Origin: Setophaga petechia | Lineage: Eukaryota; Chordata; Aves; Passeriformes; Parulidae | Direction: 5' to 3' | Assembly: GCA_024362935.1 (NCBI GenBank) | Contig: JANCRA010000014.1 | Location: forward strand, 9,255,258-9,319,257 | DNA: 64,000 nt | Shown here: piece by piece, positions 13,741-26,176 of the stretch | Position numbering within the stretch: position 1 is the stretch's first letter | How the letters are laid out: every line of letters begins with the position of its first letter | Notes under the pieces: generated by a model | Seen by the model: the letters and a program-made list of their open reading frames with translations, nothing else | What the model was told of the DNA's origin: nothing | Database searches by the model: none | Position numbers and translations under genes: made by a program

Positions 13741-14612
13741 GCCTCACGGTGAGGGCAGGGAGCATGGTGTGAGGGCGGGGATGTGGCGTGAAGGCGGGGA
13801 TGCGGTGTGTGGGCGGGGATGTGGTGTGAAGGCGGGGATGCGGTGTGTGGGCGGGGATGTGGTGTGAGGGCGGGGATGCGGTGTGAGGGCGGGGATGTGG
13901 TGTGAGGGCGGGGATGTGGTGTGAGGGCGGGGATGCGGTGTGTGGGCGGGGATGCGGTGTGAGGGCGGGGATGCGGTGTGTGGGCGGGGATGTGGTGTGA
14001 GGGCGGGGATGCGGTGTGTGGGCGGGGATGCGGTGTGTGGGCGGGGATGCGGTGTGAGGGTGGGGATGTGGTGTGAGGATGGGGATGTGGTGTGAGGGTG
14101 TGGAGGGCAGTGTGACCGCGGGGCCTCATGGTAAGGGCGGGGAGTGCGGTGTGAGGGCAGGAGCCTCGTGGTGAGGGCGGGAGTGCGATGCAAGGATGGG
14201 ACGTCATGGTGAGGGCGGGGAGAGCGGTGTGAGGGAGTGGATGTGGTGTGAGGGCGGGGAGAGCGGTGTGAGGGCATGGATGTGGTGTGAGGGCGGGCAG
14301 AGCGGTGTGAGGGAGTGGGTGTGGTGTGAGGGCGGGCAGAGCGGTGTGAGGGCGTGGGTGTGGTGTGAGGGCGGGCAGAGTGGTGTGAGGGAGTGGGTGT
14401 GGTGTGAGGGCGGGCAGAGTGGTGTGAGGGCGGGCAGAGTGGTGTGAGGGAGTGGGTGTGGTGTGAGGGCGGGCAGAGTGGTGTGAGGGAGTGGGTGTGG
14501 TGTGAGGGCGGGCAGAACGGTGTGAGGGAGTGGGTGTGGTGTGAGGGCGGGCAGAACGGTGTGAGGGAGTGGATGTGGTGTGAGGGCGGGCAGAACGGTG
14601 TGAAGGCGGGGA
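13727..14612. repeat. G-rich minisatellite, period 19 bp changing to 39 bp
   Basis: The array is built from units of the type GTGTGAGGGCGGGGATGTG. From about 13765 to 14110 the units are 19 bp long, with G/A and C/T variants (GATGTGG or GATGCGG, TGAGGG or TGTGGG). A degenerate section follows at 14110-14220. From about 14225 to 14600 the period is 39 bp, formed by alternation of a 20-bp unit (with GGGCAGAG) and a 19-bp unit (with GGAGTGGGTG). Almost all guanines are on the + strand, so the array is strongly strand-asymmetric and has many closely spaced GGG and GGGG runs that could form quadruplexes. Open reading frames across it on both strands are a by-product of a stop-free repeat unit, not evidence of protein. 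Confidence 0.92.
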
Positions 14613-17600
14613 TGCTCAGCGCCCTGAGGCGGCGGCGGCTCAGAGGGTTTGGTCAGAGATTCTGCTGTTCCCGGGAGCCAGGTGCTCTGGTGAAGAGTGA
14701 AATGTGAAACGTTCGCTGGTGTTCTCCTCTAGATGAAGTGTGATCTGTATGCTATTCATCTCAATGTTGTATTTGCTCGAAGATAATGTTGGCCTCAGAA
14801 TACAGTGTCAGTGCCCTCTTGAGGAATAGCCTCGCTTTGCCTTACCTGTATCTTGCTAATGCTATGCAACAAACTTTCAACAACACAGTTCTTAAACCAG
14901 GGAAAAGGTGCCTTTACTGATAATAATGAATAAGCCCTACTACCTTTATTGATGGCTGACTTGAGTTATTCATAATTATATTGGCTTTTTGCATTAATGT
15001 GTGATCTATAATGTTTTGGAGCCGTCCCATACTGTTTATTTAATTAGTTTGCCTGGCCTCTGTATTAAAATCTATCTGCATCTTGAAAAGTAATCTAATT
15101 TCCCAAATACCAGGAAGATAATCATATTCTGGATGAATTTTGGAATGATTTTTAATAATCTATTTGTCTATGCCATAGTCATTTTTCTACTACAGCAGTG
15201 GTAATAGACTCATCAGTGCATAAAGAATTCCGGGAGATCTGTCCTCAGCAATGAGCTGTTTTTCTTGAACTGTACAGCTTAAACACTTATTATACAGTGC
15301 ACAATTAATGAAAACAACACGTACTTCAGTGCATGTCTGTGTGGTAATGCTAAATACAGAAACACCATCACAGAACTCAAAAGAAGGATGCACTTTTCCT
15401 CTTGTTTTCAATGACTGGCAGCAGTAATGGGCTGGAAAAGTAATAAGGAAAAATAATAGGAAAGGGCAACTTGGTAACTGAAAGCTAATGTAGAAACTTT
15501 TTTTAATAAGCTGCTCATTTGGGGTACTATTCTAAACCTCCTTTTTTGTAAGAACTATTTCTCCTCATGATGGTATCAAAATTCAAGATCAATTTTCAAG
15601 AGACCTCACAACACTTCCTTGTGCATGCAAAGCTGTTCAGTTCTCTGACTTGTTCTTCCTGCAACCCCTAAACCCTGTGCATTGAATTCACTCAATTTTC
15701 AACAATATGTTATGGCCAGATTGCTCAAGGGTTCTTTTTTCAGTGTAAAGAGAAGTGGATTGTACTAAAAAATATTTGAAAGTATGTGGAGACCTGACTG
15801 CAAATATTTAGTAGGTTTCAAGATGCAGGTGTTGGAGTTGACTGTTATGAATGTCTGGAATGTTACTGATAGTAAATCTGTAGCTGTGACAAATGCAAGC
15901 TTTGTGCAAACGATTTTATTCCTAGTAGACAGATTTAAATTGGGGAGCAAGGGTGAGGTGATGTCGTAAACCTTTGCTTCTGACACTGTTTTTCATATTG
16001 AATACAGGAGGTAGTCTTTGCACATGAATGCTAGGTAAAATACTTATCTTTTAAATGCTTATGCCTATTGAGCACTTCCTCACTTGTAAAATCTCTTTTA
16101 ACTCACTTGTGTAGTTTCACATCTCAGTCATTTCCTGCTGGTTTTTCAGGTAATGACCTTTTAATTCTTCCTTTGTCTATTTGCTTCTGTGCTGATGCAG
16201 AGCTGTCAGCTTGGGGCCCTATACACTGCCTGCTGTTCAGCACATCATGGACATTTTTATAGAAACTGTTGAAATTGTGTGATTCTGCTCACTTCACTTA
16301 CGTGCTTGGCAGCAGTCCCTTCATGGGTATAGCTGTTGTTTTTCCTCCCTACTGAATGTTCCAGCTCTTGCAGTGTCAGTTCCTTCACCAGCCATCTGTC
16401 TTGCTGGCTCACTCACTGTCTTAACAGCTCTCCTTCTCAGACTAGATGTAAGCCCTAGTGAGTATGCCATCAGCTGTTAATTTTTTATTCAGAAGCTTTT
16501 AAAACAATTGTTGCTGCACATGAATATCCTGCATTTCAATCCTCTCGATCTCATCCTTGGCTCTTAATGGTTGCTTTCTTCTGCATCCTCCTTTTTACAG
16601 GTTCCTTTGCACGTTGTTTGTCTATCACTTCACTTTTTTTCCTGAAAATTTTAGAGTGATTTTGTTCAATTTGACAGCTTGTCCCTGAATTCTGTCTGGG
16701 GGATTGCATGTCTGAGTGCAAGGAAGGCCTCATCCAGTTCTGTTTGTTGTGGCACAGTAACTCTGCCATCACTGCAAGAGGCATCTCAGTAGTTTCAGAT
16801 ATTACACGAGTCACGCAGCTCCTGAGAAGTATAAGATTGTTACCTTTGTCAATAAGTTAGATAATAACTTCTCTGTGCTGGTATCAATGTTACAGTTAGG
16901 ATAGATTGTCTTGTAGCTCAGGGGCTGGCATATTGCTAAACAATCTAGCAATCTTTTTGATGAAAAGTTCTATTTGCTTGTAAGCCAGTCAGGTCTGGAT
17001 GCAAAATTACTTTATGAAGCCCTGAGAGTATAGTATTCCTTATTATAGTAGCACTTTGGTTTATTTTTGTACACTATACTTGCTTTATAATCTTCCAGTA
17101 GCTAAGATTCAGTTAGATAGTGTTGAGAGCTTTATAAACAACTACTTGGGTTTAGTGCAATTTTCAATTGTAGAAATGAACCACACAGATAATAATTTCA
17201 ATAGAGACACAGCAGCTTTTCTTCTTTTTAATGTATATTGATAATCCTTTCTCAGACCTTCTGCTCCTTTCCTGGACAAACTCAAATATTGTTTATTGCT
17301 GGTGCCAATTTGTCAGCCAAGCATCTGCAGCTGGCAGCTGTCCACAATGAAGAAGCCCCAGAAGATTAAAACTCCCAGTTGATTTGCATGCTAGATGTCA
17401 TTGTTTGTAATCTTCTGGATTTCTTCCACACTTAATGTTTCTTAATGGTAAAGAAATCTGAGTGTGCTTACAGTAGTAACTAATAATTAGTGAGATGGAT
17501 TTTATTTCCCCACTGTACTTATGACCTCCAGGATAAATTTAGACCTTTAATGCCTTTCTTGAGGGGCTGTCCATCTGAGAAAGGTTTGCTTCCAAACTAA

Positions 17601-18112
17601 ACACTGCCACTGAAACAGGTCTTCTCCCAGTGTGATGCTCTTATGCTGGTAGAAGTGTGTTCATAATACATTCATCCCTTCTGAGCTAGAAACTTAAAGC
17701 TGTATTAATACACTGGTAACAGAATTTATGCCAGTGGAATAAGTAATTCCAGTGGTACAGAAAAGTTTTACTAAGTTACACAGTGTTTTTCTGCCATTGC
17801 TCAGGCCTTTGTTTCCTTTGTGCACAGAAAGTGAAAACATTCAAGACAGCGGTGTAGACGACAGTGAGAGTAAATTAATTTCTTTTCTGGCTTTGTCCCA
17901 GGCAAATCAACTCCCTAACTCCAGAACGTGACTTCCAGTAGGAAGGTGACAGTAGAGATTGTCTCCAAAACCCAATGAGTGAGGTACTCAGGTGTGATCA
18001 TGGCAAGTCATATGAGCAAATATAACCAGCAGAGGCAAAGAAATTTGCAACTGTCCAGAAATCTTCAACAGTGACCTGGTTACTAATACACTTTTTCTCT
18101 CATTATGTGAAG
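14613..18112. other. AT-rich stretch, probable intron or intergenic DNA
   Basis: A short GC-rich tail (14613-14690) leaves the minisatellite and could be part of a first exon, but its only GT (CCAG followed by GTGCTC near 14680) is a weak donor. On the - strand, CAG followed by GTAAGG at about 14844 is a good donor preceded by 45 open bases. I could not link it to anything else. Confidence 0.45.
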
Positions 18113-18175
18113 CTACAGATGTCTTATGCTAAGAAGAGCAAGTGTCCAAATCCAAGGAAGCTGCAGAGGAAACTG
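18113..18175 (+). ncRNA. Possible exon of an uncharacterised + strand transcript
   Basis: This 63-bp segment lies between a pyrimidine-rich acceptor (CTTTTTCTCTCATTATGTGAAG) and the donor CTG followed by GTGAGC. Two of three frames are open; phase 0 gives a basic peptide with a KKSKCPNPRK stretch. It lies downstream of the 13.6-kb promoter-like region and upstream of the exon-like segment at 22154. The phases needed to join it to that segment do not give one continuous frame, so a long non-coding RNA is more likely than a protein exon. It could also be chance. Confidence 0.2.
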
Positions 18176-21100
18176 GTGAGCTACAAGTTATCTTCCCTTC
18201 GTGTTACAAGGATGTGCTCTGCAGTCTGGGTTCAAGCCAAGCATTACCCCATGAACATAAAGAAATGTCATTGTTGTTAGGTGAACACACCACCTGTGAT
18301 AATTTACTCTGCTTGAAATAACTTGTAAACTGGTTTCAGAAGAATAAAACTATTCACCAGAATGTGATTGGAAGGGTATTTTAAGAGCAAACAAAATCTA
18401 CTTACATGCTAGGCTAGAAGGAGCTAGCTACTACTTAGCATGCTATTAACTAAAAGGAATCTCAATTAATTCCCTCTTAAAAAAATAAAAAAAGTTAGGC
18501 CTCACAAGATTTCAAGATTTCATGCTTTAAATAATCTCAGTTACCAAAGAGAATTCCTAACACACCAGCTGGAATTCCCACCAATATAGTTAAGGAAGTG
18601 TGAAGTGAATAAAAACTCAATTTTTATATTAGACTAATAAGATCTTTCTGTTGTGGCTTTAGTTTCATCATAGTTTTACATTGTATTATAGTTAAATAGA
18701 TTTACATTTTATCAAAACTATGTGAGCAAGTCACACCCAGTTGGCCAGAAATGCTCATTGCAACATCCTAAAGTAACAGGAACATCACTGGGTGGAGTTT
18801 ACTATTCTTTTTCATACTTTTTAAAACAGAGCATGGGATGCTGTTCCATTCACCTATAACGTGTTCAGTAAGAAGCTAAATTAAGTGACTTTACATATTC
18901 TGTAAAAACAGCTGTGGCACAGATCTAAAGACTCTATAGGTAAGTTCTGAAGGGAGAAATCTGGAGCTGGGCCTTGCAGTGTTGTCAGAAGTAGCTCTTC
19001 AGAGGCAGATTATGAAATTAGAGCTGTAATCTCTGCCTGACATAGAGTTAATATGAAGCCATTCCAGGACTGAAGCTGTTTACTGGTTCTTCCATCTGTC
19101 AGGATTTTCCTAGCTTCTATGGGAAGGAAATACATTTGTGTGAAACTGAGATTGCATGGAGGAAAACTTTCTTTATGGTTGTATTAGGGAGCCCTTTTGA
19201 AGAATTGTAGGTAGCTGCTGGCACACCAGCAGGTGAAGGAGTGAATGGGCATAATGGATGTGTTTATTTACAGTAACTAAACAAATCAAAATTTCCTTTT
19301 CCTCCTCTTAGGTGTGACATTTGAAACTTGATTGTGCAGGAAGAAACAGTGTGAGAAGTAATAGTTAAAAGCATTAAGTCATGAGGAGAATGAGACACTG
19401 ACATTTTTTTCTTTTGTTCTTTCTTTTAGGACTGGGCTTAGCTGACTAAAGTTTAATGTGCAAATCTGCAAGGTTAATGTATGAGCTAGACTTGAAGGAC
19501 CTTGCCACTGGGAAATAATGAAAGCAAGCATTGTATCAGCTGGCTGAGATGAACATCACATATTTGCTGTAAATTACTTGTGAAGGCTGTCTTGGAAAGT
19601 CCAAAGAGTCAAAATTAGAAAGAACATTTTGTGCTGACCTAGTGGTCTGGCAGGGTAGGGTTCTGTGTCTACACATTGATTCTTCTGTGTTCCATAGCCT
19701 TGTCCTGCAGGACTGTTGCAATTAGCTATGTGCAGCAGCAGTGTGTGTGCTATGCACCAGAGAAACTTTGAAGAAATGTGTCTGTGTTCAATAAAGATTT
19801 AGCTGTGCCTGTACTTTTTCACCTTACATCCACAGGCTACATTATGTTTAGCTTTGGAAGACATAAAGAAGAGGATATTGGGCTACAGCTGAGGTTCTGA
19901 GAAATTACCAGGAAACTGTTTTTTAAAAAGTTGCAAATACCTTCTTCTGTCACTCATGCTATCTGAAAGCTAATAGTTTAACATGAAAGGTGAAATGGCA
20001 AGTGAATTGCCATTCAGGCCTTCTCACAGTGAATAAAAATCCTTTTCTATCCAAGCTATTCCCATTTGTTTACAGCAACATACACTGGAATTAGGTTTGC
20101 CAGGCTGTGGCAGCCAACTTCCTGTGCTTCATTTCCATTGTACATTGTCCTTTCAAAGCAATGTTTATCATATAGCTGATACCCTGGCAGTAAACAGAGT
20201 CATTTACATAATTGCACCTTATCAGGACTAGATTCTTTCAGTAATTTTTCCAGCTTTGCTGTGGGAGTAAGGCAAGTTTCCCCAGGACTAGAATCAAGGA
20301 AGGGCTGGTTTTGGTTACAGAGTCATCTTTACTTGCTCTGTCTTGCCATGCTTGCAGAGTAACAACAGCTTAAAGCTCTATGATGAAAAAGGGGTTGGTT
20401 GTATGTGCATCCCCTGGGACTAGCAAGGATCCCCATCTCCAGCCTGCTGCCAGCAGTGTCTGTATCCACCTGCACAGGAATTCATATTGTCAGGGTCTCT
20501 TCTTCCCTCTCTTTCTGTCTCAAAGAGGCACTAAGGAATTCCAAGAGGAGTTTTATCCTTCTTTTCTCTCACTCGTGGCAACAAGAGAACACCAACTGCT
20601 CTCTATCCTCTGACTAGATCTACTAACACATACTAGTTCACAAAGAAATAATAAACTTAACAAGATTCTTATCTTTTCTTTATTTTTTGCTGCCAGTTCC
20701 TTAGTTTGGATAAGAGACTCCTGTCCATGCAGGGTTTCCCAGACTCTCCCTGTCTTTTCTTTCTGCAGGTAGGGTCATCCATGGAGTTCAGCTTCGAGCT
20801 CAGTGAAGGACTCCTAGAGGAAAAGCTATAAATCTCTGATCTCTCATCTGTATGGCAGTGCTGATTCCACAGAATGAACTGTGATGAAGGAGTCAGGAAC
20901 TGAGTATTTTTTTCTTCTAGTCTGTGATATTTGAAATGTTTCAGGGCACATGTATAATTCTGATGTATTTTCACTTGTCATTTCTCACTGAGACAGAATT
21001 TCTCCTTGTTTTCAATGACAGACAGTTAGGCTTAGCCATATGGGAAGGATGGAGTACCCTGTACAGAAAACTACAGCCCCTCAACTGATAGCTGCTTACA

Positions 21101-22153
21101 TTCCTTAGATATTATCTCTTCCCAGAAAGGGTTAAACTCTACTTTTTCTACAGACAGTAATTTCTTAGTAAAGCAGGAAAACAAAGTTTCACAGCTTGCT
21201 GGTCATGAATTTTCCTGCTAGCCTCTTTGCAATTAAGTTACCCCAAAGAAATCTATGGAATTTTACCCCTTTTTCCAACATGGCTGTACCAATGTTTGGG
21301 GTAAGTGAAAGGAATAAAATGACCACTTAACTCTTCTTTTGGCAAGAAAAGATTGAAGCAAGACATTCTGCTTAAAAGTGAAAAGCTTCTACTGTGCTTG
21401 AAGCACAGTATAGGTGGGAAAGAGCTAAAAAAATCACCAAAACCCTGTTCTTAAAGCAAAACTGTTAATCAATGTTAACTCATTTAGAAATAGTCAAGAG
21501 GGACAGATGGAATCCAGTTATTATCTCTTTTACTTGAGTCAGTTTTAAAATATATTGAAGCTTGTGTACTTTTGTGTGGCAGATATGGCTTGTCACTTTA
21601 AAGGGTATTTTTGCTATTGTTAATACTGAAATAGATTGAGGAACAGCAGTTAACAGAAGTCTTAAGTACCTCAGAGAAAATACTTGTCTTGCATTTATTA
21701 TCTCAGCTTTCAGATTCAAGCAGCTATATGTGGTTAAACTTTGCAATTATGTAACAGTAATAGAATGCTGTTCAAGTTGATGCCTTTTAGAAGACAAAGG
21801 AAAGAGGGTGGGGGTGTGATTGTACAGTAAACCCACGTTCAACTTTTTTCCTTAACTGTGCTCCTTGAGACAGCAACCAGCTACCCAGAACAGAGCCCAG
21901 AATGTGCTCTCTGCAGTGTGCTCTGAACTCTTGGTGCACCTTGTGGGTTTTTTCCCCATAAGACAGTGATATATGTCTAAGCATGGATGTAATTCATTTT
22001 TAAATCAGAATTTCTCAGCCTATGTTGTTTAATTGTTACCTGTTCCCTGGTAACATATTTCTAGAGTAAACATCCTCTTATTATATGAAGAATATGCATT
22101 TTTAATTATCTCAAAACTGAACTGAATTGTTAAATCTTGTTTTTATTCTGTAG
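18176..22153. other. AT-rich stretch, nothing identified
   Basis: A donor-like TAG followed by GTAAGT occurs near 18940 after a 28-bp open segment with a poor acceptor. Otherwise no exon, RNA gene or repeat family can be supported here. Confidence 0.5.
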
Positions 22154-22232
22154 TTGAGCTGTGTCATAGGTCACACTCTACTTTTCAAAGTGCAAGTTTC
22201 GACAGATGCTGTGTGAATCATGTTAAAAAAGG
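22154..22232 (+). ncRNA. Exon-like segment with strong splice sites at both ends
   Basis: A very good acceptor (CTTGTTTTTATTCTGTAG, ending at 22153) and a consensus donor (GG followed by GTAAGT at 22233) bound 79 bp. One frame is open throughout (entered with two bases completing a codon) and contains closely spaced Cys and His residues (LCHRSH, then RCCVNH). Joined to the next candidate at 22779, that frame stays open for about 16 more codons and ends at TAG near 22831, giving a peptide tail of about 42 residues. This may be a non-coding exon that happens to be open or the end of a small protein. I do not recognise the peptide. Confidence 0.35.
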
Positions 22233-22778
22233 GTAAGTAAAAAATAATTTTAAAAATAATTTCCCATACTTTTAGGATGCCAGTTTTTCTGCTTTGTGTT
22301 AGTGATGCTGAAGTTTTAATGCACTTTCAAAGCAAAAATAGCAAACCATGTCACCAGAGCAACTCTCTACTGCAAATGTAGCAAGAATAATCCTTTTATG
22401 CTGGCACAAAGATAAGTGGACAGCAGAGGATAAACTTCTTGTGAGTGGAATATTGGTTGTATATAGATTACTCTTCTTTTATAATTTCTGAGACATCTTG
22501 GTTCTAAATTTAAACAAGACTGCATAACCATCTTAAATGGAAACAAATGGAAATTCTGTTTGTTTCAGAAATTTTCAATAATTTGGTCCTGTCTCGTGTG
22601 GAATACATCAGATGTCTGTATTTGCAAATTTTGTCAAGCTGCATTTTTTGAGGACAAGTAGCAAGAGATCTAAAAAACCCCAAGTGTAATTTTTTGATAG
22701 CAGACACAGACTCAGACACACCTCAAAAAAAGCAAAAAAAGGAATCTTAAAAATCACAGAACAAATTGTTTTGTGCAG

Positions 22779-22833
22779 TTCTTGCAAACAGCTGCTAGTC
22801 CAGGCCTATCACCTCTGCTCTGTAAAATAGCAG
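22779..22833 (+). ncRNA. Exon-like segment following 22154-22232
   Basis: This 55-bp segment lies between a good acceptor (AAATTGTTTTGTGCAG, ending at 22778) and a consensus donor (CAG followed by GTGAGT at 22834). Splicing from 22232 across about 546 bp gives a frame that closes at TAG inside this exon. Read alone in phase 0 it stays open. Two nearby segments with consensus signals on the same strand make a real transcript more likely than either one alone. Confidence 0.3.
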
Positions 22834-25380
22834 GTGAGTGAAGAATGCAAACTATCAAGTATTAGACCAGAGAGAATAATCATCCCTGACAGAGAAGCAG
22901 GCACTCTGCCCAGGCACTTACTCCCACTGAGGAGACTGGGGTCAGCTCACACTGAGCTGTTCTTTAAATATGCTTGTTAAACCTCAAACTTGCAGCACAA
23001 GATTCAAAACTGAGAGATTTCTCAGTCTCCCTCACATTCAGTGAAATTTTCTATAATCATGAAATAGTTTGCTCCTGCTTTAACTCAAGAGGGTGTTTGC
23101 TGGTCACCCCTTTAAGGTGTGACAGCATTCTGCCTCCTTTTAGAGTAAAAGCTGAGTGCTGGCAGTAGAGCCCTCCAAGGGCAGTGTGTGCATGGCCAAG
23201 GCAGGAATCACCAAACTCTGGTGACTTCCCAGTGGATAAGTTCAGCTGTTTGTGCAGGGCTTGCCCTCTGTCCCATAGTTTTCCTCTTCTTGCCCCCCTC
23301 CCAAGCACTAGAAACAAAGCTGAGTAGAACTTACACAAGGAGGAAAATCTCATATTGATTGTGATCTACATAAACACTGTCTCCAAACAGCCCATTTCTC
23401 AGAAACACTTGTTCAAGACAAAATAAAATGGAAGTGGATATTTCTGCAAATCTTGTCTGCATTATGCTGTCAGCTCAAATTATGGATTGTCCCTTTTACA
23501 ACAATGTCACAATTCAATCATAGGCTAACATTTTCCCAGATTTTAGAGTGGCTTTGACCTATGAGACATGGAAGTACATGATTATAGCAATATGCCTGAA
23601 GTGCAGCTGCAATTTTCTTCTGTTAGGGAGTGTTGTGGAGAACTTAAAACAAATGCTTAAACGCTACAGTCAAATACTTAGAAGCTATACCTTCAAAAAT
23701 CACTGAAAACATTACTTGAAGCAAGTCACGGGGTTTGCTCCTTTTTAGTTAGCAGGCCCTTTCTTCTAAAATGAAGCAGTACATAATTGCTTATTGCAGT
23801 GTGCATTTAAATGCCTTTTTTAAAGAGTAGACTTGGGAGTATCATATAACAATTTACAGGCATTTATGGGGATAAGTAAAATCTAGTTATGTTTAACGCC
23901 AAGAATTGCTAGAATTCAAGTAGAAAATTGGCACTACACAATACATGAAATTATTTTTTCTGTTTTTAGAATTGTAGAAAATACATAAGCCATCTCAGCT
24001 ATACCTAGGGGACAATATTAAAAAGATGGTTTGGTAATACAGAGCACTTTGATTCTCCATGCCATATAAAGGTATGTGTCCTGTCATTCTCCCTCATACA
24101 GACAGCAGTTAAAAAGTCTCTGCTTTTCTAGAGCACATGTTGATTATTAACTATAGCATCTTTGTACAGATTGTCCTTATAAAATTTTTTTAATCCTTAA
24201 AAGAACCCTACCCTTAATGTGTTGCTGTATAGTGTGATCATAACAGTGGCTCTGACATTAAAATATATCCAGGTCAGGTTTCTGGACAAGCCTTTTTGAA
24301 AAATAGACTTCTACTGAAGTGTAATGGAAACATTTCCATGACTTCAGCAGTCTCCTTTGGAAGTTAAAATAAACATTTCCACAAAGAAATTGCAACTTGA
24401 GATTTAATTTACTGTGATGAAGGCATGATAACTGGACACAGAAAGTTGCAGTGAATCCTACATCAGTAAAATATTGATTGTTTGTTGCCCAAGCTGACAT
24501 ACAAGTAATTAGCAGAAATATTCTATTTGCAATAGCCTTTAGCATAAACAATGTTGGGAAACACAAGAGTCCTTTTTAATATATTTTGGGAAGCCCAGAT
24601 TGTTGGCTCTATTGAAAGCATGCTGCAGTGGCTTCATTAGGACAAAGCAGCTTTTTCTTTGTCCTAACTGACCAGGTAGAAATAAGAATGTGGCAGCAAG
24701 CACAGAGTCTGGGTTTATGAATTATGGCAATGTAGGGGTGTGGTCAGAGCATGCTGTTTAGCTTTTCTCATATTTTAGTGGCTTCTTGAGGGCTCTTGCA
24801 GGCAGCAGCAAACTGCAAACATAGAGCTGAACCATCTACAACATCCTCCTGTTATAAAGCCTCCTATTCCTACCCAAAAATGAGAACCTATGTTAAGCTT
24901 TAACAGTGTCGTTTTAAATGAGAAGCAAACTGCTACAGTGAGATATTCAGACTGGGTTAGGCAGAGTATGCTGTGGTTACCATCACTAAACAGAGCTGGA
25001 TCTGTTAAGATCAAAATGGTTGACTTGTCACTCTGTAGTAATTGTTCCCTGTGGAAAAAATTCAATAGCATCGCTTAAACCACACACAGGGATCACGTGC
25101 TCTGAGCTTCGATGGTTCTTAGACTGGGAGGCAGAGCTAGGGAGGAGCTGTGTCAGGAAATCTAATTCTGCTGGTGTGAGGGGAAGCTTGCCTTGCACAC
25201 AGTCATGTGCACAAATTGATTTTTAATTTTACAGTAAAGCACTATTTTAATTATTCACTCAGTTGATTCCTAAAAGGCTACTGTTAAAAGCCAGATGTTA
25301 TGCCCCTGCATTTCCAAGGTGCATATTGGAAGGAGAGCTTTTGGATGTGAGATGACTGTCAGACTGCATTCAATCTATTC
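22834..25380. other. AT-rich stretch with one perfect hairpin
   Basis: Apart from the 11-bp inverted repeat at 24637-24667, which has its own entry, I see no gene or repeat family here. The frames at 23057-23353 and 24775-25071 on the - strand have no splice or domain support. Confidence 0.5.
24637..24667. repeat. Perfect 11-bp hairpin
   Basis: TTAGGACAAAG at 24637-24647 is exactly complementary to CTTTGTCCTAA at 24657-24667, with a 9-base loop. It is too short for a typical microRNA precursor and is better explained as a local inverted duplication. Confidence 0.8.
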
Positions 25381-25704
25381 AACTTCATTTTATTACAGTA
25401 AAGAAGAAAATCTGTTAATCTGCAGCTTCTATAAGACAAATTGAATGCACACTAACTTAGAAATTAATTACATACCTGAACCATAAGAATTAGTACAAAA
25501 AAAAAAAAAAAGAAAGAAAGAAAGCCAAGTCAATGAAAATAATGAAAATGAGAAGGACTATGTTTATGTCCAGACTGGAGAATCTTTAATATTATAGGAA
25601 TTTATATGAGTCTCAGGATTTTGCCTTTTAACACTTACCTTACTGCTGCCTGTAATTTTTTTTCTGGCTCTTTTCTTCTGACAATGATACAGTAACATGG
25701 GGAG
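25381..25704. repeat. Diverged direct repeat of about 300 bp, left copy
   Basis: It aligns in the same orientation with 27536-27825. Shared blocks include AATCTGCAGC or CTCTGCAGC, AGACAAATTGAATG, AATTACATA-CTGAACC, CAGACTGGAGAA and a shared ending ATGGGGAG. Identity by eye is roughly 70-75 percent, with indels. It contains an A-run followed by an AAAG microsatellite (about 25497-25525) absent from the right copy. The pair flanks the CpG island. The family is unknown; they could be two copies of an old interspersed element or an ancient local duplication. Confidence 0.75.
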
Positions 25705-25961
25705 AGGAGATACTTAATACACAAAGACATTCTAGATACAGGGCAGAAGTAAGTTAAGACAAAATGCTAAGAGTATCCTAATTAGACTGCATTTGACTTT
25801 CTAAAGAAAGCAATTTTTTAATCTTAGTTTGGTTCTTCAGTTTCTTTTGAAAATCTGCACAGAAACTGTACAAGTTCCTGCTCTGACTCCATGCAGTCTC
25901 CTGGGTTAAACTTTTCTCACCATCTACACCTGAGAAAAGTGCTGAGTTTCTGTTTTGCCAG

Positions 25962-25991
25962 GCTTCCCCTTCCTCTGCCACTCTCAGAAGG
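25962..25991 (+). other. Possible 30-bp micro-exon
   Basis: A good acceptor (GAGTTTCTGTTTTGCCAG, ending at 25961) is followed 30 bp later by AAGG and GTAAGT. The spacing is short for an exon and nothing else supports it, so chance pairing is likely. Confidence 0.1.
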
Positions 25992-26176
25992 GTAAGTTAA
26001 CCTTTCTTACCCACAACCCAAAAAGGGTGCAGCTGCATCCTACTCAATTTAGGGTGAAACAGTCTTTTGATAGCTCAGGAATACTCACTGATCCTGTGAC
26101 AGAAGGTGCTACACATACAAGCACTGAAGAACACTTGCTGCTTGATTATGCATGGTTAATAGGCTTGCTCAATTCC

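Noticed and set aside
13725..14277. Open frames of 160-177 codons on the - strand with His-Pro-Thr repeats
   Set aside because: They are the translation of the minisatellite; a stop-free repeat unit leaves frames open automatically.
14196..14707. Two + strand frames with a 13-residue Trp-Cys-Glu-Gly repeat
   Set aside because: Same cause: the 39-bp period is a multiple of three. There is no start context, domain or splice support.
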